Positions 34,553 through 43,576 of a stretch of DNA of 64,000 nt are shown in pieces; position 1 is the first letter of the stretch, and every line of letters starts with the position of its first letter. Source of the DNA: Tropicibacter oceani (GTDB taxonomy: Bacteria > Pseudomonadota > Alphaproteobacteria > Rhodobacterales > Rhodobacteraceae); the NCBI RefSeq assembly GCF_029958925.1, contig NZ_CP124616.1, positions 2,666,001 through 2,730,000 on the forward strand, written 5' to 3'. The position numbers and the translations under genes were made by a program. Under the pieces are notes generated by a model, which saw nothing but the letters and a program-made list of their open reading frames with translations, did not search any database and had not been told where the DNA came from.

Positions 34553-36655
34553 ATGACGCCTTTTCGATACCTGCACCGCAAACGCGACCGCTTTCACTTT
34601 CGCAGACGAATTCCAGGGGCTTTCGGCAATTTTCCGCCGATCTCTCTCCCGCTGGGGACGACAGACGAAAATCTTGCGCTTACCTGGGTCAGACACCTGA
34701 CGCAGGAGTCCGACCTTATGTTCGACAGTTTCATTTTTGTTGCCCCGCCGCTTCCCGAAGCGCTCGTCGCACAGTATTTTCGGCATTGCCTCGAGGACAG
34801 CCTGTCCACGCTACGTCGCCAAGTCCGTATGGCCAGGATGACCGGACGCTTCGGAGCAGACAATCAGATGCAGCTCTCCCTCATGCCCATGATCCTGCAG
34901 AGCCTTCTGCACGATGGTATCAATGACAAACTGCCGCTCCAGAGGGTCGACCCCGAGTGGTCAGAAGAGACGCTCTCGATGGCGATGCACCTTTATGCGC
35001 TGGAAGCCCGCAAAATCCAATCTTCGGAAGAGACGCGGCGGATCCAGCAGTCCTTCCCCGACATCAAGCAATCCGATCTCACCAGCATGGAGCATACCGC
35101 GCAACTGCGCGAAGCCTACATTTCCGCCCGCCTCGCCGCCTTGGGGAAAGGAACTGCGCCGACGTGTTTTGAAGCTCTCTGCGATCAGGCGGATCACCAC
35201 GAACAAGCCGCCAACGCCCGGGAACCGGCCAGCGCTGGCGCCATGGACAGCGTGGTTTCGACGGCTTCGCAATGCGATACTCGTCCAGATGACACTACGC
35301 TCGGTGTGCGGCCTGACAACGGTCAACCTTGTCCTGTGTGTCCGCGGACGCCTGCAAAGGCTGCGGAAACAACGACGGAACCCGTATCCGCCGTCCAGCG
35401 CCCTGCCCCGAAATCCGTTTGTCGGACCATGTCCACCTTGGCAGACCATTTCGCCGCCTGCCGGGATGAAGCACTGGCTGCAGGTTCCGACGGCTGGTCC
35501 ATGGACATTGCGCATGTCTTCTGGCGGGCAACTCGGTCAGAGAACATGACACCGGCGGTGGCGACGCAGCGTCAGTCAGATATCAGGCGGTTCATGCTCA
35601 TCTTGGGGATCACAAGCGTGACGCAGATTACGCAAGCAAAATTAAGGCATTGGAACGATATGTTGATGCAGTTCCCCAAGAACTTTCTGCGTTCAAGCAA
35701 GGATGTCCATCAGGAACTCGAAGCCATCCTGCTGGGGGCAAAGCATCTCGCCGCCAAGGATAAAGGTCTCGCATCCGGTACACTCGACCGCCATGTGAAG
35801 TCGATCGAACTTCTGATCAGACGGGCCGTTTCCGAGGGAATGAGCGATCTTAAGGATCTGGAACTCAAGTCATTAAAACCAAGGAAAACATCTGGTCGGA
35901 ACCGCCACAAAAAGCGCGCGACTTTCAGAGTGGAAGAGCTCAACCAGCTTTTCGCACATCCCCTTTGGACCGGTGCGAAATCCGCTGACCGGCTCCACAA
36001 GGCCGGACCCGTCGTCACGCGCGACGGCAAGTGGTGGATCCCCTTGATTTTGATGTACACCGGTGCTCGCCGGGCCGAAATCGCCGGGATGCTGGCATCA
36101 GACGTACAGGTCGTCGATGGAATTCCAGTATTCATCATCCAGTCGAACAAGTACCGAGGCATCAAGGGTGAGGCGAAGGACGCCGGTCCGGATGACAAGC
36201 TCACCCGTATTGTCCCCATCCACTCGCAACTGCTCGACCTGGGAATTCTCGACTACGTCGAAAACATCCGCACCAAGGGCCACGCCCTGTTGTTCCCAGA
36301 TGTCGTCCCGAAGCCGCGCAAGGGCTCGGTACGAGCAAAAGCTGCGGATCCCGCTCTTCTCGTCGAGAAGTTCGGAGCAAAGTTCGATAATGCGTGGAGC
36401 AACGCTATGAAGTTTGCGCTGGAGGACAACCCGCGTAAATTGTGCATCCACAGCCTTCGCCATTTCGTCAACAACACGCTGATTCACGAAAATGACGTTC
36501 ACAAAGTAACAAGGCTTGATCTCCTCGGGCACGTTGAGGGCTCTGATGACCAAGACACGAACACCTCGACATACCGGGACGACACCCCTCTGTCGATCAA
36601 GCGTGAGGCAATTGAGAAACTGCCGCGGCTGGATGTCATGTTGGTCAAGTCATAG
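34553..36655 (+). CDS. Tyrosine recombinase / phage-type integrase
   Basis: About 700 residues (712 from ATG 34517). The N-terminus FRYLHRKRDRFHFRRRIPG is a DUF6538-type head common on alphaproteobacterial integrases. A long, cysteine-containing insertion follows (about 200-300), then a SAM-like core-binding domain and the catalytic domain: Arg in YTGARRAEIAGML (about 505), HSLRHF (about 633) and Tyr in STYRDD (about 675). All catalytic residues are present. ATG 34553 is favoured by a GAGG eight bases upstream and by the conserved head. Its codon use is less GC-biased than its neighbours, in keeping with transfer. Confidence 0.93.
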   Translation: MTPFRYLHRKRDRFHFRRRIPGAFGNFPPISLPLGTTDENLALTWVRHLTQESDLMFDSFIFVAPPLPEALVAQYFRHCLEDSLSTLRRQVRMARMTGRFGADNQMQLSLMPMILQSLLHDGINDKLPLQRVDPEWSEETLSMAMHLYALEARKIQSSEETRRIQQSFPDIKQSDLTSMEHTAQLREAYISARLAALGKGTAPTCFEALCDQADHHEQAANAREPASAGAMDSVVSTASQCDTRPDDTTLGVRPDNGQPCPVCPRTPAKAAETTTEPVSAVQRPAPKSVCRTMSTLADHFAACRDEALAAGSDGWSMDIAHVFWRATRSENMTPAVATQRQSDIRRFMLILGITSVTQITQAKLRHWNDMLMQFPKNFLRSSKDVHQELEAILLGAKHLAAKDKGLASGTLDRHVKSIELLIRRAVSEGMSDLKDLELKSLKPRKTSGRNRHKKRATFRVEELNQLFAHPLWTGAKSADRLHKAGPVVTRDGKWWIPLILMYTGARRAEIAGMLASDVQVVDGIPVFIIQSNKYRGIKGEAKDAGPDDKLTRIVPIHSQLLDLGILDYVENIRTKGHALLFPDVVPKPRKGSVRAKAADPALLVEKFGAKFDNAWSNAMKFALEDNPRKLCIHSLRHFVNNTLIHENDVHKVTRLDLLGHVEGSDDQDTNTSTYRDDTPLSIKREAIEKLPRLDVMLVKS

Positions 36656-36722
36656 TGCCCGGAGTATCAGAAAGAAACTCTCACCGATCCGGTGGATCAT
36701 GCGACGTCGTCTGGTCTTTTCA

Positions 36723-37772
36723 GGCTCTGTTGCACAAATCGGCTGAACGCCGAGTTTCCCCTTTCCCCGGGCGGACTTATCCTACGACTTCCGTGACGGG
36801 CATGCCGAGCGCGGTGTAGCCGTTCAGGACGGCAATGCGGACCTGGAGTTCCGCGACCTGGCGGTCGAAGTCCCGCGCCATGAGCCGCTGGCCCAGCAAC
36901 TTCATACAATGCATTTTTGTCTCGACGCGGCTTCGGCGGTGGTATCCGCTCCATCGTCGCCAGAGTGCGCGGCCCAGGTATTTCGCCGCGCGCAAGGCCT
37001 CGTTTCGCGCCACGGCTCCGGCGGTGATCGTCTTCCAGGGCTTCGCGTTTTTGCGGGGCGGGATGACGGCATGGGCGCCGCGATCTGCAATCGCATCGTG
37101 GCATTTGCGCGTGTCGTAGGCGCCATCAGCCGTGACGCTACCGATTTCCTGGTCCTGCGGGATTTGGTCGAGAAGGTCGGGTAGGATCGGCGCATCACCG
37201 ATGTGGCTCCCGGTGATTTCGACGGCCCGAACCTCCAGCGTTTCCTCATCAATCCCCAAGTGGATCTTGCGCCAGACGCGGCGTTTAGGGCCGCCATGCT
37301 TGCGGGCGTGCCACTCGCCTTCGCCCTCGACCTTGATCCCGGTGCTGTCTATCAACAGGTGCAACGGCCCCTTGGAGCCGCGGTATGGGATGTTGACGGC
37401 CAAGGTCTTCTGGCGGCGAGATAGCGTGCTGAAGTCGGGCACCGTCCAGTTCAGACCGACCAGCTGCAGCAGGCTCTCGACGAACCCGGTCGTCTGCCGG
37501 AGCGCCATGCCGAACAGCACTTTCATCGAGAGGCACGTCTGTATGGCGGCGTCGCTATAGCTCTGCTGGCGGCCACGCCTGCCTGTCGGCACGGCATCCC
37601 AGATCATCTCAGGGTCGAACCAGATCGTCAGCGAGCCCCGGCGCTTGAGCGCTTCATTGTAGGCTGGCCAGTTTCTGGTCTTGTAGGTCGGGGGTATGGG
37701 TCTGCTCATGCATCCCAGCTACCACGCTGGATTCACGAGATGAATCCCTCACGCGATTTGTGCAACAGAGCC
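36723..37772 (-). mobile_element. IS5-family (IS903-group) insertion sequence, 1050 bp
   Basis: Terminal inverted repeats GGCTCTGTTGCACAAATC (36723-36740) and its exact complement (37755-37772) bound one transposase gene on the minus strand. The length and ends match the IS903 group. That group normally makes a 9-bp target duplication, but the flanks differ: GTCTTTTCA on the left and GGTTCAGGG on the right. This suggests deletion or recombination after insertion. Confidence 0.92.
36777..37709 (-). CDS. IS5-family transposase
   Basis: 310-residue DDE transposase of the IS903 group. Conserved segments: TRNWPAYNEALKRRGSLTIW, LLIDSTGIKVEGEGEWHARK (first Asp), SVTADGAYDTRKCHDAI (second Asp) and WSGYHRRSRVETKMHCMKLL (catalytic Glu). 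The frame is intact from end to end, so the element may still be active. Confidence 0.95.
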   Translation of the reverse strand: MSRPIPPTYKTRNWPAYNEALKRRGSLTIWFDPEMIWDAVPTGRRGRQQSYSDAAIQTCLSMKVLFGMALRQTTGFVESLLQLVGLNWTVPDFSTLSRRQKTLAVNIPYRGSKGPLHLLIDSTGIKVEGEGEWHARKHGGPKRRVWRKIHLGIDEETLEVRAVEITGSHIGDAPILPDLLDQIPQDQEIGSVTADGAYDTRKCHDAIADRGAHAVIPPRKNAKPWKTITAGAVARNEALRAAKYLGRALWRRWSGYHRRSRVETKMHCMKLLGQRLMARDFDRQVAELQVRIAVLNGYTALGMPVTEVVG

Positions 37773-37854
37773 GGTTCAGGGCAAAATCCCCTACGAGGCT
37801 GAAAGGCTGCGGCAACGGACCGGACCGGCCTGGGCCGGCCTGGAATACAGAACT

Positions 37855-39816
37855 ATGGACGGTGAATGGCGGATCATGCCCTGGGCGGCAGGCAGGCCCG
37901 CACTGGATGTCACGAAATCCCTTGCCGCCGCACCGAACGGATTGGACCGGCTGACCCCGATCGGACTGCTGCGCCAATCCGTTCAGGGAAGCCGTCTTGC
38001 GGTCGATCCCGACACCCTGTTGGTCCGCGAAGGCCCCAAAGCCGGTTCCCTGGGCACTTGTACACCCGCCAATTTCGCAACATTGGCGCAACTGGGTTTT
38101 GGCGGACCAGCCCATGACGCACGGCGCATACGATGCCTGGACGGCCGTGTTTTCGCCGAGGATACAGCCCCCGGGGCAAGCGACATCGGCGCCTTGACGC
38201 TGCTTGACAGTGATCCCTTCGCGGCCCGCGACACGATCGACACGGCGCCCTGGACCTGGACCATCCTGCAGCCCCGCCCTGACCAGCCCCCTGTCAGCGA
38301 GGTGCGGTTTCAAGGCGAACAAGTCGCCCTGGCAGCGGGTCGCTTTGCCTTTGATGATTATCGCGCCCTGGCCCTGCCCTTTTCCGGCACCTGGCATCTG
38401 GTTGCTTCGGACGGACTTCGGGAACATCCCGCGGGTCGCTTTGGTCTGCTGCAAGGCGCGCGACCGGGGTTTGTGGACGATCCTGCCTTGGTCAGCACCG
38501 CGACGTCTGATCGATCGCCTGAAGGCAGCGAAGCGCTTCTTTGCCTTGAGACAAAGGCCGGAACGGTCCAATACGACGTCGATGGAACCCCCAGTGCCGT
38601 TGACCGATGCGCCGACTGGCGCGGAACCGATGGCTTTTGGAGCTATCGGCAAGGGCCCGTTTCCGGGGTCGAGGCCACCGGAACGGCCTCGAACGGACCG
38701 GTGATGCGCCGCAACATTGCCAAGGGACGGTTTACCGATCTCGTGGCCACCGGGTTGCCGCGCGTCGATGCCGGCGGCATCAAGGTGCCCAACGCTCTGG
38801 GCGTGCTGACCTTGACCCCGTCCGGTACCGCGTTGGATCTGGCCAGCCATTCCGGCGCAACCGCGCTGTTTGCCCGCCTTGATGGCACCTACGCCGCCGT
38901 CACGGACAATGCGTTGCACGATCTGGACGGACAGCCCGATCCGGACGACTGCCCGGGCATTGATGCAATTTTGACCCGTCTGAACAACCGCGTCCGGATC
39001 GAAGCCGTCGAACGTCGCGGCGAACACGGCCTGCGGATTTTCGGGCGCGATGCCGACCAAGGACCTGTCCGGCTATCCGCAAGCTGTTTGCACCCCGAAG
39101 CCATCTCGGTCTTCACCGAGACCGTTTCCGTGGCCACACGCACCCGCCACGACGCCCTGCCCGCAGACAGCGCGGGGTCGGGTTTTCTTGGGGTGCAGAC
39201 AAATGCGGACGCAGGCGGGCTGACACTGACCGATGGCGTCGATCGCCAGGTAGCCATGAAGCTTGACGGGGATGGCGCGGTATTGACCCTGCTTGGGCGA
39301 AACGGCGGGCGCAATCTTGTGGCCGTCACCGAAAGGGAGGCCTATCTTCTTGATATCGACGCTGCTTTGTCCTTGCTCGCCGCATCCCCCGCTCAGACCA
39401 CCGATGTGCCGGAACCGGTGACAGAACCACAAACCGAACCAGCGCGTGACCCGGAAAACCGCGTCGGTCCTTCCAAACCGGCTGACCCTCCAGTCAAGCC
39501 TGTCGAACCGCAAACCAGCGTCGAAAGCCCCCCCGCCGCGCCGCAATCCGCCCCCCCAAGCCCGCAGATCCGGCCCAGGTCCGCGCCCGAAAGGGCTGTC
39601 GAGGTCTTGATCGATCCCAGAACGCTGGATCGCAGTGCCATACGCGTTCTGCAAACGCGGCTGCAGCGCATGGGCTTTTACCGGATAACCATCGACGGCT
39701 TGACCGGCCCGGGAACTGATCGGGCAATCCGGGCCTACCAACAGGCCCGCGGAGAAGCGCAAACCGGTCTGTTGACCCCGTCACAAGCCGCCGACCTTCT
39801 GGGAGACCCGCAATGA
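37855..39816 (+). CDS. Peptidoglycan-binding-domain protein, probably 5'-truncated by the IS
   Basis: At least 653 residues. The first ~520 residues are not recognised. A Pro-rich linker follows (about 525-585, PEPVTEPQTEPARDPEN), then a C-terminal PG_binding_1 domain (IRVLQTRLQRMGFYRITIDG, LTGPGTDRAIRAYQQARGEA). No signal peptide is seen at ATG 37855. The same frame is open upstream, reading plausible protein (YEAERLRQRTGPAWAGLEYR), back to the IS end and to a stop inside the IS at 37741. No good ribosome-binding site precedes the ATG. The native N-terminus was therefore probably lost. It is translationally coupled to the next gene. Confidence 0.6.
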   Translation: MDGEWRIMPWAAGRPALDVTKSLAAAPNGLDRLTPIGLLRQSVQGSRLAVDPDTLLVREGPKAGSLGTCTPANFATLAQLGFGGPAHDARRIRCLDGRVFAEDTAPGASDIGALTLLDSDPFAARDTIDTAPWTWTILQPRPDQPPVSEVRFQGEQVALAAGRFAFDDYRALALPFSGTWHLVASDGLREHPAGRFGLLQGARPGFVDDPALVSTATSDRSPEGSEALLCLETKAGTVQYDVDGTPSAVDRCADWRGTDGFWSYRQGPVSGVEATGTASNGPVMRRNIAKGRFTDLVATGLPRVDAGGIKVPNALGVLTLTPSGTALDLASHSGATALFARLDGTYAAVTDNALHDLDGQPDPDDCPGIDAILTRLNNRVRIEAVERRGEHGLRIFGRDADQGPVRLSASCLHPEAISVFTETVSVATRTRHDALPADSAGSGFLGVQTNADAGGLTLTDGVDRQVAMKLDGDGAVLTLLGRNGGRNLVAVTEREAYLLDIDAALSLLAASPAQTTDVPEPVTEPQTEPARDPENRVGPSKPADPPVKPVEPQTSVESPPAAPQSAPPSPQIRPRSAPERAVEVLIDPRTLDRSAIRVLQTRLQRMGFYRITIDGLTGPGTDRAIRAYQQARGEAQTGLLTPSQAADLLGDPQ

Positions 39817-40790
39817 CCGATCCCATCAGCCTGCGCCCCGGTCTGGCGGTCCAGTTGCCCGCCGAGGGCGATGTGCTTTACAAGTCGCCGCGCAAAGAGC
39901 CCGCCCTTTCCGCCCTTCGCGAGGTGGCGAAGTCACTGACACCGCCGCGCGTCAAAGGTGTGTCAGTGCCCGCATCCCTGGCCTATGCTTCCGAAACCTA
40001 TGTCCTGGGTGCCGGCTGGTCCAAGAACACCGCCGAAAAATCGCGCCCGGATGCCCCGGCTGAAAAACGCGCCGAGGCGCTGTCAGACTTTGTCAAAACG
40101 GCAAACGCTCTGCTGGCCGGCCCTACGCTGGTTCACGAAACTGTCGGCTTGCGTACCTATCCCTACGGCAAACCTCCGGCTGTCTCGCTTGGCAAGGCCC
40201 CGGCCAAAAACGGCGACGCGTTGCGCCTTTGGCGGCGGCGCTCCCGTAGATGGCTGGAAACAGAGCTGGGCCGCCTGCGCGAGGGCACGCCGCTCATCCC
40301 CGAAGACATGGACAACGACCCCGATGCGATTCTGTTCGAGCGGGTCCTTGGCGTCCTGTCACAGCTGCCCCGTCCCGTCCCCATGATTTGGGGTCTTGCA
40401 CCGGACACCGGCGCTCAGGCCCTGTCGCTTGTGCTTCTTGTCCCAAAGACCATGTCCCATGTCCGCATGGTGTTGGAGGCCCGGAACACCGAGATCGAAA
40501 TCGACAAAAGCGCCTGCATCCCCCCAAAGGATCACCTGATCGAAGTGATCCTTTCGCACTCTTTGGCAGCCGCCCATGCGGCCAGTCTGTTTCTTGGCGA
40601 CGCCAAGGCCGTTCGTGTGGCAACAGCCATGCTTGCGGATTGGCCAGAGGGCGCCGCTTTCTCGCAAAAGCCCCAACCGATCGTCACGGTTCACATCACG
40701 CCTTCTGAAATGGAAACGGCGCCTTCGGGGCCCCTGACACTTGATGCATTCCCACATGAATTGGGGTCGTTTCCTGGTGGTCCGGCTTAG
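39813..40790 (+). CDS. Hypothetical protein, coupled to the peptidoglycan-binding protein
   Basis: 325 residues, start overlapping the upstream stop (ATGA), so the two are co-translated. No signal peptide or membrane helix is evident. A basic segment RLWRRRSRRWLETELGRLR lies near residue 140-160, and the C-terminal half is more hydrophobic (ALSLVLLVPKTM, VILSHSLAAAHAASLFLG). I do not recognise the family. It is possibly island cargo working with the preceding protein. Confidence 0.65.
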   Translation: MTDPISLRPGLAVQLPAEGDVLYKSPRKEPALSALREVAKSLTPPRVKGVSVPASLAYASETYVLGAGWSKNTAEKSRPDAPAEKRAEALSDFVKTANALLAGPTLVHETVGLRTYPYGKPPAVSLGKAPAKNGDALRLWRRRSRRWLETELGRLREGTPLIPEDMDNDPDAILFERVLGVLSQLPRPVPMIWGLAPDTGAQALSLVLLVPKTMSHVRMVLEARNTEIEIDKSACIPPKDHLIEVILSHSLAAAHAASLFLGDAKAVRVATAMLADWPEGAAFSQKPQPIVTVHITPSEMETAPSGPLTLDAFPHELGSFPGGPA

Positions 40791-40887
40791 GTCGATCATT
40801 TCGAAAATATGTGCGGGCCTTTGCTGGTGTTTCGCGGCTGCTCAAAGGGCAGACGGTCATCACAGACCTTGCCCCCAAGAATTCCCG

Positions 40888-40918
40888 GGTCATGCCGCCT
40901 CGCGCCCCGGGCATGACC
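40888..40918 (+). terminator. Hairpin after the unknown gene pair
   Basis: GGTCATGCC (40888-40896) pairs perfectly with GGCATGACC (40910-40918). There is no long T run, so termination is uncertain. Confidence 0.4.
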
Positions 40919-40996
40919 TATCGGACTGCTTCTCGCGTTTCCTTTGGCCCTTGTTTTGGGTACTCTACCCCCCGAGGCAGAAAACAGGAGAGAACG

Positions 40997-41296
40997 ATGC
41001 ACAGAACCCTCTTGCTGGCGGGCATCATCGGGATCGCGATCACCGCTTTGGCAGACCCGGCGGCGGCGGGCTGGCGGGATCGCTACGAAGTTCAGGGTGT
41101 CGAAGAAGATGACATGCTCAAGATGCGGGCCGGCCCGGGCACCGGGTACAAGGTGATCCTGGGGCTTCCGAACGGCACCAGGCTGCGCGTGACCAGTTGC
41201 GAGCAGACCGGCGGCACGCGCTGGTGCAAGGTGTCGCTGGACGGCGCGCCGGGGCTGCGCGGCTATGTCTCGTGGGCGTATTTGCGGCAGATGTGA
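40997..41296 (+). CDS. Small secreted SH3-domain protein
   Basis: 99 residues. Signal peptide MHRTLLLAGIIGIAITALAD, then one bacterial SH3 domain (MLKMRAGPGTGYKVILGLPN, TRWCKVSLDG, GYVSWAYL) with two cysteines (SCEQ, WCKV) that could form a disulfide. Likely periplasmic, possibly binding cell wall or another protein. ATG 40997 is supported by AGGAG six bases upstream. Single-gene unit, convergent with the Rrf2 regulator. Confidence 0.82.
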   Translation: MHRTLLLAGIIGIAITALADPAAAGWRDRYEVQGVEEDDMLKMRAGPGTGYKVILGLPNGTRLRVTSCEQTGGTRWCKVSLDGAPGLRGYVSWAYLRQM

Positions 41297-41349
41297 CGCG
41301 CGCGGGCAGATCCCTTCGGCCCGGCGCTGACAACGGCGCCGCGCCGACA

Positions 41350-41826
41350 TCACCCCTGCAAGGGACGGTCCGAACAGGGCCCGGGCGGCACGGGATGCAT
41401 GGCCAACAGGTCGTTCAACCCGCAATTGCCGCGCACCAGGTCATCCAGCGTGACCATGTCCAACTCGTGATAAAAGGCTTCGAGCGCCCGGACCACATAG
41501 GTCCTTAGCCGGCAGGTCTGCGCCAGCGGGCAGGTGTTGCGCTGCGCGTCAAAGCATTCGGCAAAGGGAATGTCGGTTTCAAAGATCCGAAAGACCGCCC
41601 CGATCGAAATGCGCTGCCCCGGCCGGGCCAGCCGGATGCCGCCGCTGCGCCCGCGCACCGTTTCAAGATAGCCCTCGGCCTGCAGCTGCTGGACCACGCG
41701 CGCAATGTGGTTGACCGAGGCATTGCAGCGCCGCGCGATATCCGAAGTCCGCACCAGTTGGCCGTCGTTGACCGCGCAGAACATCAGCGTGCGCGCGGCA
41801 AGGTTGGTTCGTGTCGTCAGGCGCAT
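41350..41826 (-). CDS. Rrf2-family regulator, NsrR-like
   Basis: 158 residues. Winged helix-turn-helix (TSDIARRCNASVNHIARVVQ, then TVRGRSGGIRLARP) and a cysteine triad C91, C99, C105 in ECFDAQRNTCPLAQTCRL, the region where NsrR and relatives hold an iron-sulfur cluster. C99-X5-C105 has NsrR spacing; C91-X7-C99 is wider than in E. coli NsrR. It is divergent from cydDC with 118 bases between, in which ATCACAGAT and an FNR box lie. It is the best candidate for a local regulator of the cyd locus that senses NO or redox state. Confidence 0.85.
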   Translation of the reverse strand: MRLTTRTNLAARTLMFCAVNDGQLVRTSDIARRCNASVNHIARVVQQLQAEGYLETVRGRSGGIRLARPGQRISIGAVFRIFETDIPFAECFDAQRNTCPLAQTCRLRTYVVRALEAFYHELDMVTLDDLVRGNCGLNDLLAMHPVPPGPCSDRPLQG

Positions 41827-41853
41827 TCGGGCTCCTTCGGTGTAATATCCTGC

Positions 41854-41886
41854 ATCACAGATACCAGTTTACTTGATCCAGATCAC
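41854..41886 (+). promoter_or_regulatory. Operator candidate and FNR box in the nsrR-like/cydD intergenic region
   Basis: ATCACAGAT (41854-41862) is shared with two sites before cydA. TTGATCCAGATCAC (41873-41886) matches the FNR/FnrL consensus TTGAT-N4-ATCAA with one mismatch. Both fall between the divergent regulator and cydD start codons. Confidence 0.7.
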
Positions 41887-41944
41887 GTCTTTTCCGGGCA
41901 AAATGGCTTAGCAGGCCGGAAACCACCTGAAAGGCACGCCTCCG

Positions 41945-43576
41945 ATGGCCGATCTTCCTGCGGCGAACGCGACATCTGAACGAAAAACCCGGCTGGGCGG
42001 CGCGCTATCGCTGGCGGCCAGCCTGCTCTGGATCGCGCAGGCCGCGATCATCGCCGCCGTCCTGTCGGCGCTGCTGACCGGCCAGGACAGCCGCGGCTGG
42101 GTCATGGCGCTGGCTTTTTTGGCGCTGGGGTTGGCGCGGGCGGTTTTGAACCGGCTGGCGCTGGCCACGCTGGCCGCCGCCGCCGAAACCCGCCTGCAGG
42201 CCCTGCGCCACGAGATCATCGGCACGGAAAGCGCCTCGGCCGACGCTTCGGCATTTGGCGGCGCGGGGGCCATCGCCGCCCTGACCAGCGACAAGCTCGA
42301 GGCGCTGCGCCCTTTCCTGCTGCGCTACCAACCGGCCCGGCTGCGGGTGATGATCGCCCCGCTGGTGATCCTGGCCATCACGGCCTGGGTCAGCTGGGCG
42401 GCGGCCGTCGTGCTTTTGGCGGCAGGCCCGTTGATCCCCGTGTTCATGGCCCTGGTGGGCTGGGCCGCGAAAGAGGCAAGCGCCCGCCAGATGGTCGAAA
42501 TCGGGTCGCTGAACGACCTGCTGGCCGACCGACTGGCAGCGCTATCCGATCTGAGGCTGGTGGGCGCAGGGCCGCAGGTGATCGATGGCTTTGCCAAGGC
42601 ATCAGAGTCGTTGCGGCAGCGGACCATGGCGGTGCTGCGCATCGCTTTCCTGTCCTCGACCGTGCTGGAGCTGTTCTCGGCGCTTGGGGTGGCGATGATC
42701 GCGGTCTGGGTCGGATTTGCCCTGCTGGGTGAATTGTCCTGGGGCACCTGGGGCACCGCGCTGACGCCGTTCCGGGGCATTTTCCTGCTGCTGCTGGCGC
42801 CGGATTTCTTTCAGCCGCTGCGCGATCTGGCGGCGGCCTGGCACGACAAATCCGCCGCCGATGCGGTGATGGCCGAGCTTGCCGACTGGCGATCGGGCGA
42901 CCGCCGTGCGGTGCTGGGAACGGGCGCCTCCGCCGATGCGCTGCGCTTTGGCGGGCTTTCACTGACAGGCCTGCAGGCGGATCAGGGCGGCCGGACCCTG
43001 CGGTTTCCCGACCTTGATCTGCGCCCCGGCGACAGCCTGGCCCTGTGCGGGCCCAGCGGCGCGGGCAAGACCACGCTGTTGCGGCTGATCGCGGGGCTGG
43101 TTCCGCCCTCGGGCGGGGCGATCCGGCTGGGCCGCGATCTGCTGACGCAGGACAACGCCGATGCCTGGCGCGCCTGTCTGGGCTGGATGCCGCAGACGCC
43201 GCGCTTTCTGGGGCGTTCGCTACGCCACAACATCGGCTTTGGACAGGCGCTGGACAGTGCCATCCTTGTCCAAAGCCGCGTGGCGCCGATCATCGAAACC
43301 CTTCCGGCGGGTGATCGGACGCCGCTGGGCGAAACCGGCGCCGGCCTGTCGGGCGGCGAAGCCCGCCGCGTCATGCTGGCGCGCGCCCTGCACCGGCGCC
43401 CCGGGCTGCTGCTGGCAGACGAGCCGACCGCCGACCTTGACGCCGAAACCGCGCAGGACATCATCGATGGGCTTCTGGCCTATGTCGCGCAAGGCGGCAC
43501 GCTGATCGTGGCGACCCATGACCCAAGGCTGATGGCCCGCATGGACCGCCAGATGACATTGGAGGCACGGCCATGA
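41945..43576 (+). CDS. cydD: Cysteine/glutathione exporter subunit CydD
   Basis: 543-residue half ABC transporter, membrane domain plus ATPase. With CydC it exports cysteine/glutathione, needed for assembly of cytochrome bd. About six helices; Walker A in CGPSGAGKTTLLRLI, signature LSGGEARRVMLARALHRRPG, Walker B LLLADEPTADLD. It is the first gene of the cyd operon and overlaps cydC by ATGA. Confidence 0.95.
   Translation: MADLPAANATSERKTRLGGALSLAASLLWIAQAAIIAAVLSALLTGQDSRGWVMALAFLALGLARAVLNRLALATLAAAAETRLQALRHEIIGTESASADASAFGGAGAIAALTSDKLEALRPFLLRYQPARLRVMIAPLVILAITAWVSWAAAVVLLAAGPLIPVFMALVGWAAKEASARQMVEIGSLNDLLADRLAALSDLRLVGAGPQVIDGFAKASESLRQRTMAVLRIAFLSSTVLELFSALGVAMIAVWVGFALLGELSWGTWGTALTPFRGIFLLLLAPDFFQPLRDLAAAWHDKSAADAVMAELADWRSGDRRAVLGTGASADALRFGGLSLTGLQADQGGRTLRFPDLDLRPGDSLALCGPSGAGKTTLLRLIAGLVPPSGGAIRLGRDLLTQDNADAWRACLGWMPQTPRFLGRSLRHNIGFGQALDSAILVQSRVAPIIETLPAGDRTPLGETGAGLSGGEARRVMLARALHRRPGLLLADEPTADLDAETAQDIIDGLLAYVAQGGTLIVATHDPRLMARMDRQMTLEARP

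Noticed and set aside
34392-41300. A second att copy (tRNA-Asn 3' end) marking the right edge of the island
   Set aside because: No repeat of GGTTCGATCCCTACCGCC was found by eye in this stretch; the edge may be lost or lie outside the window.
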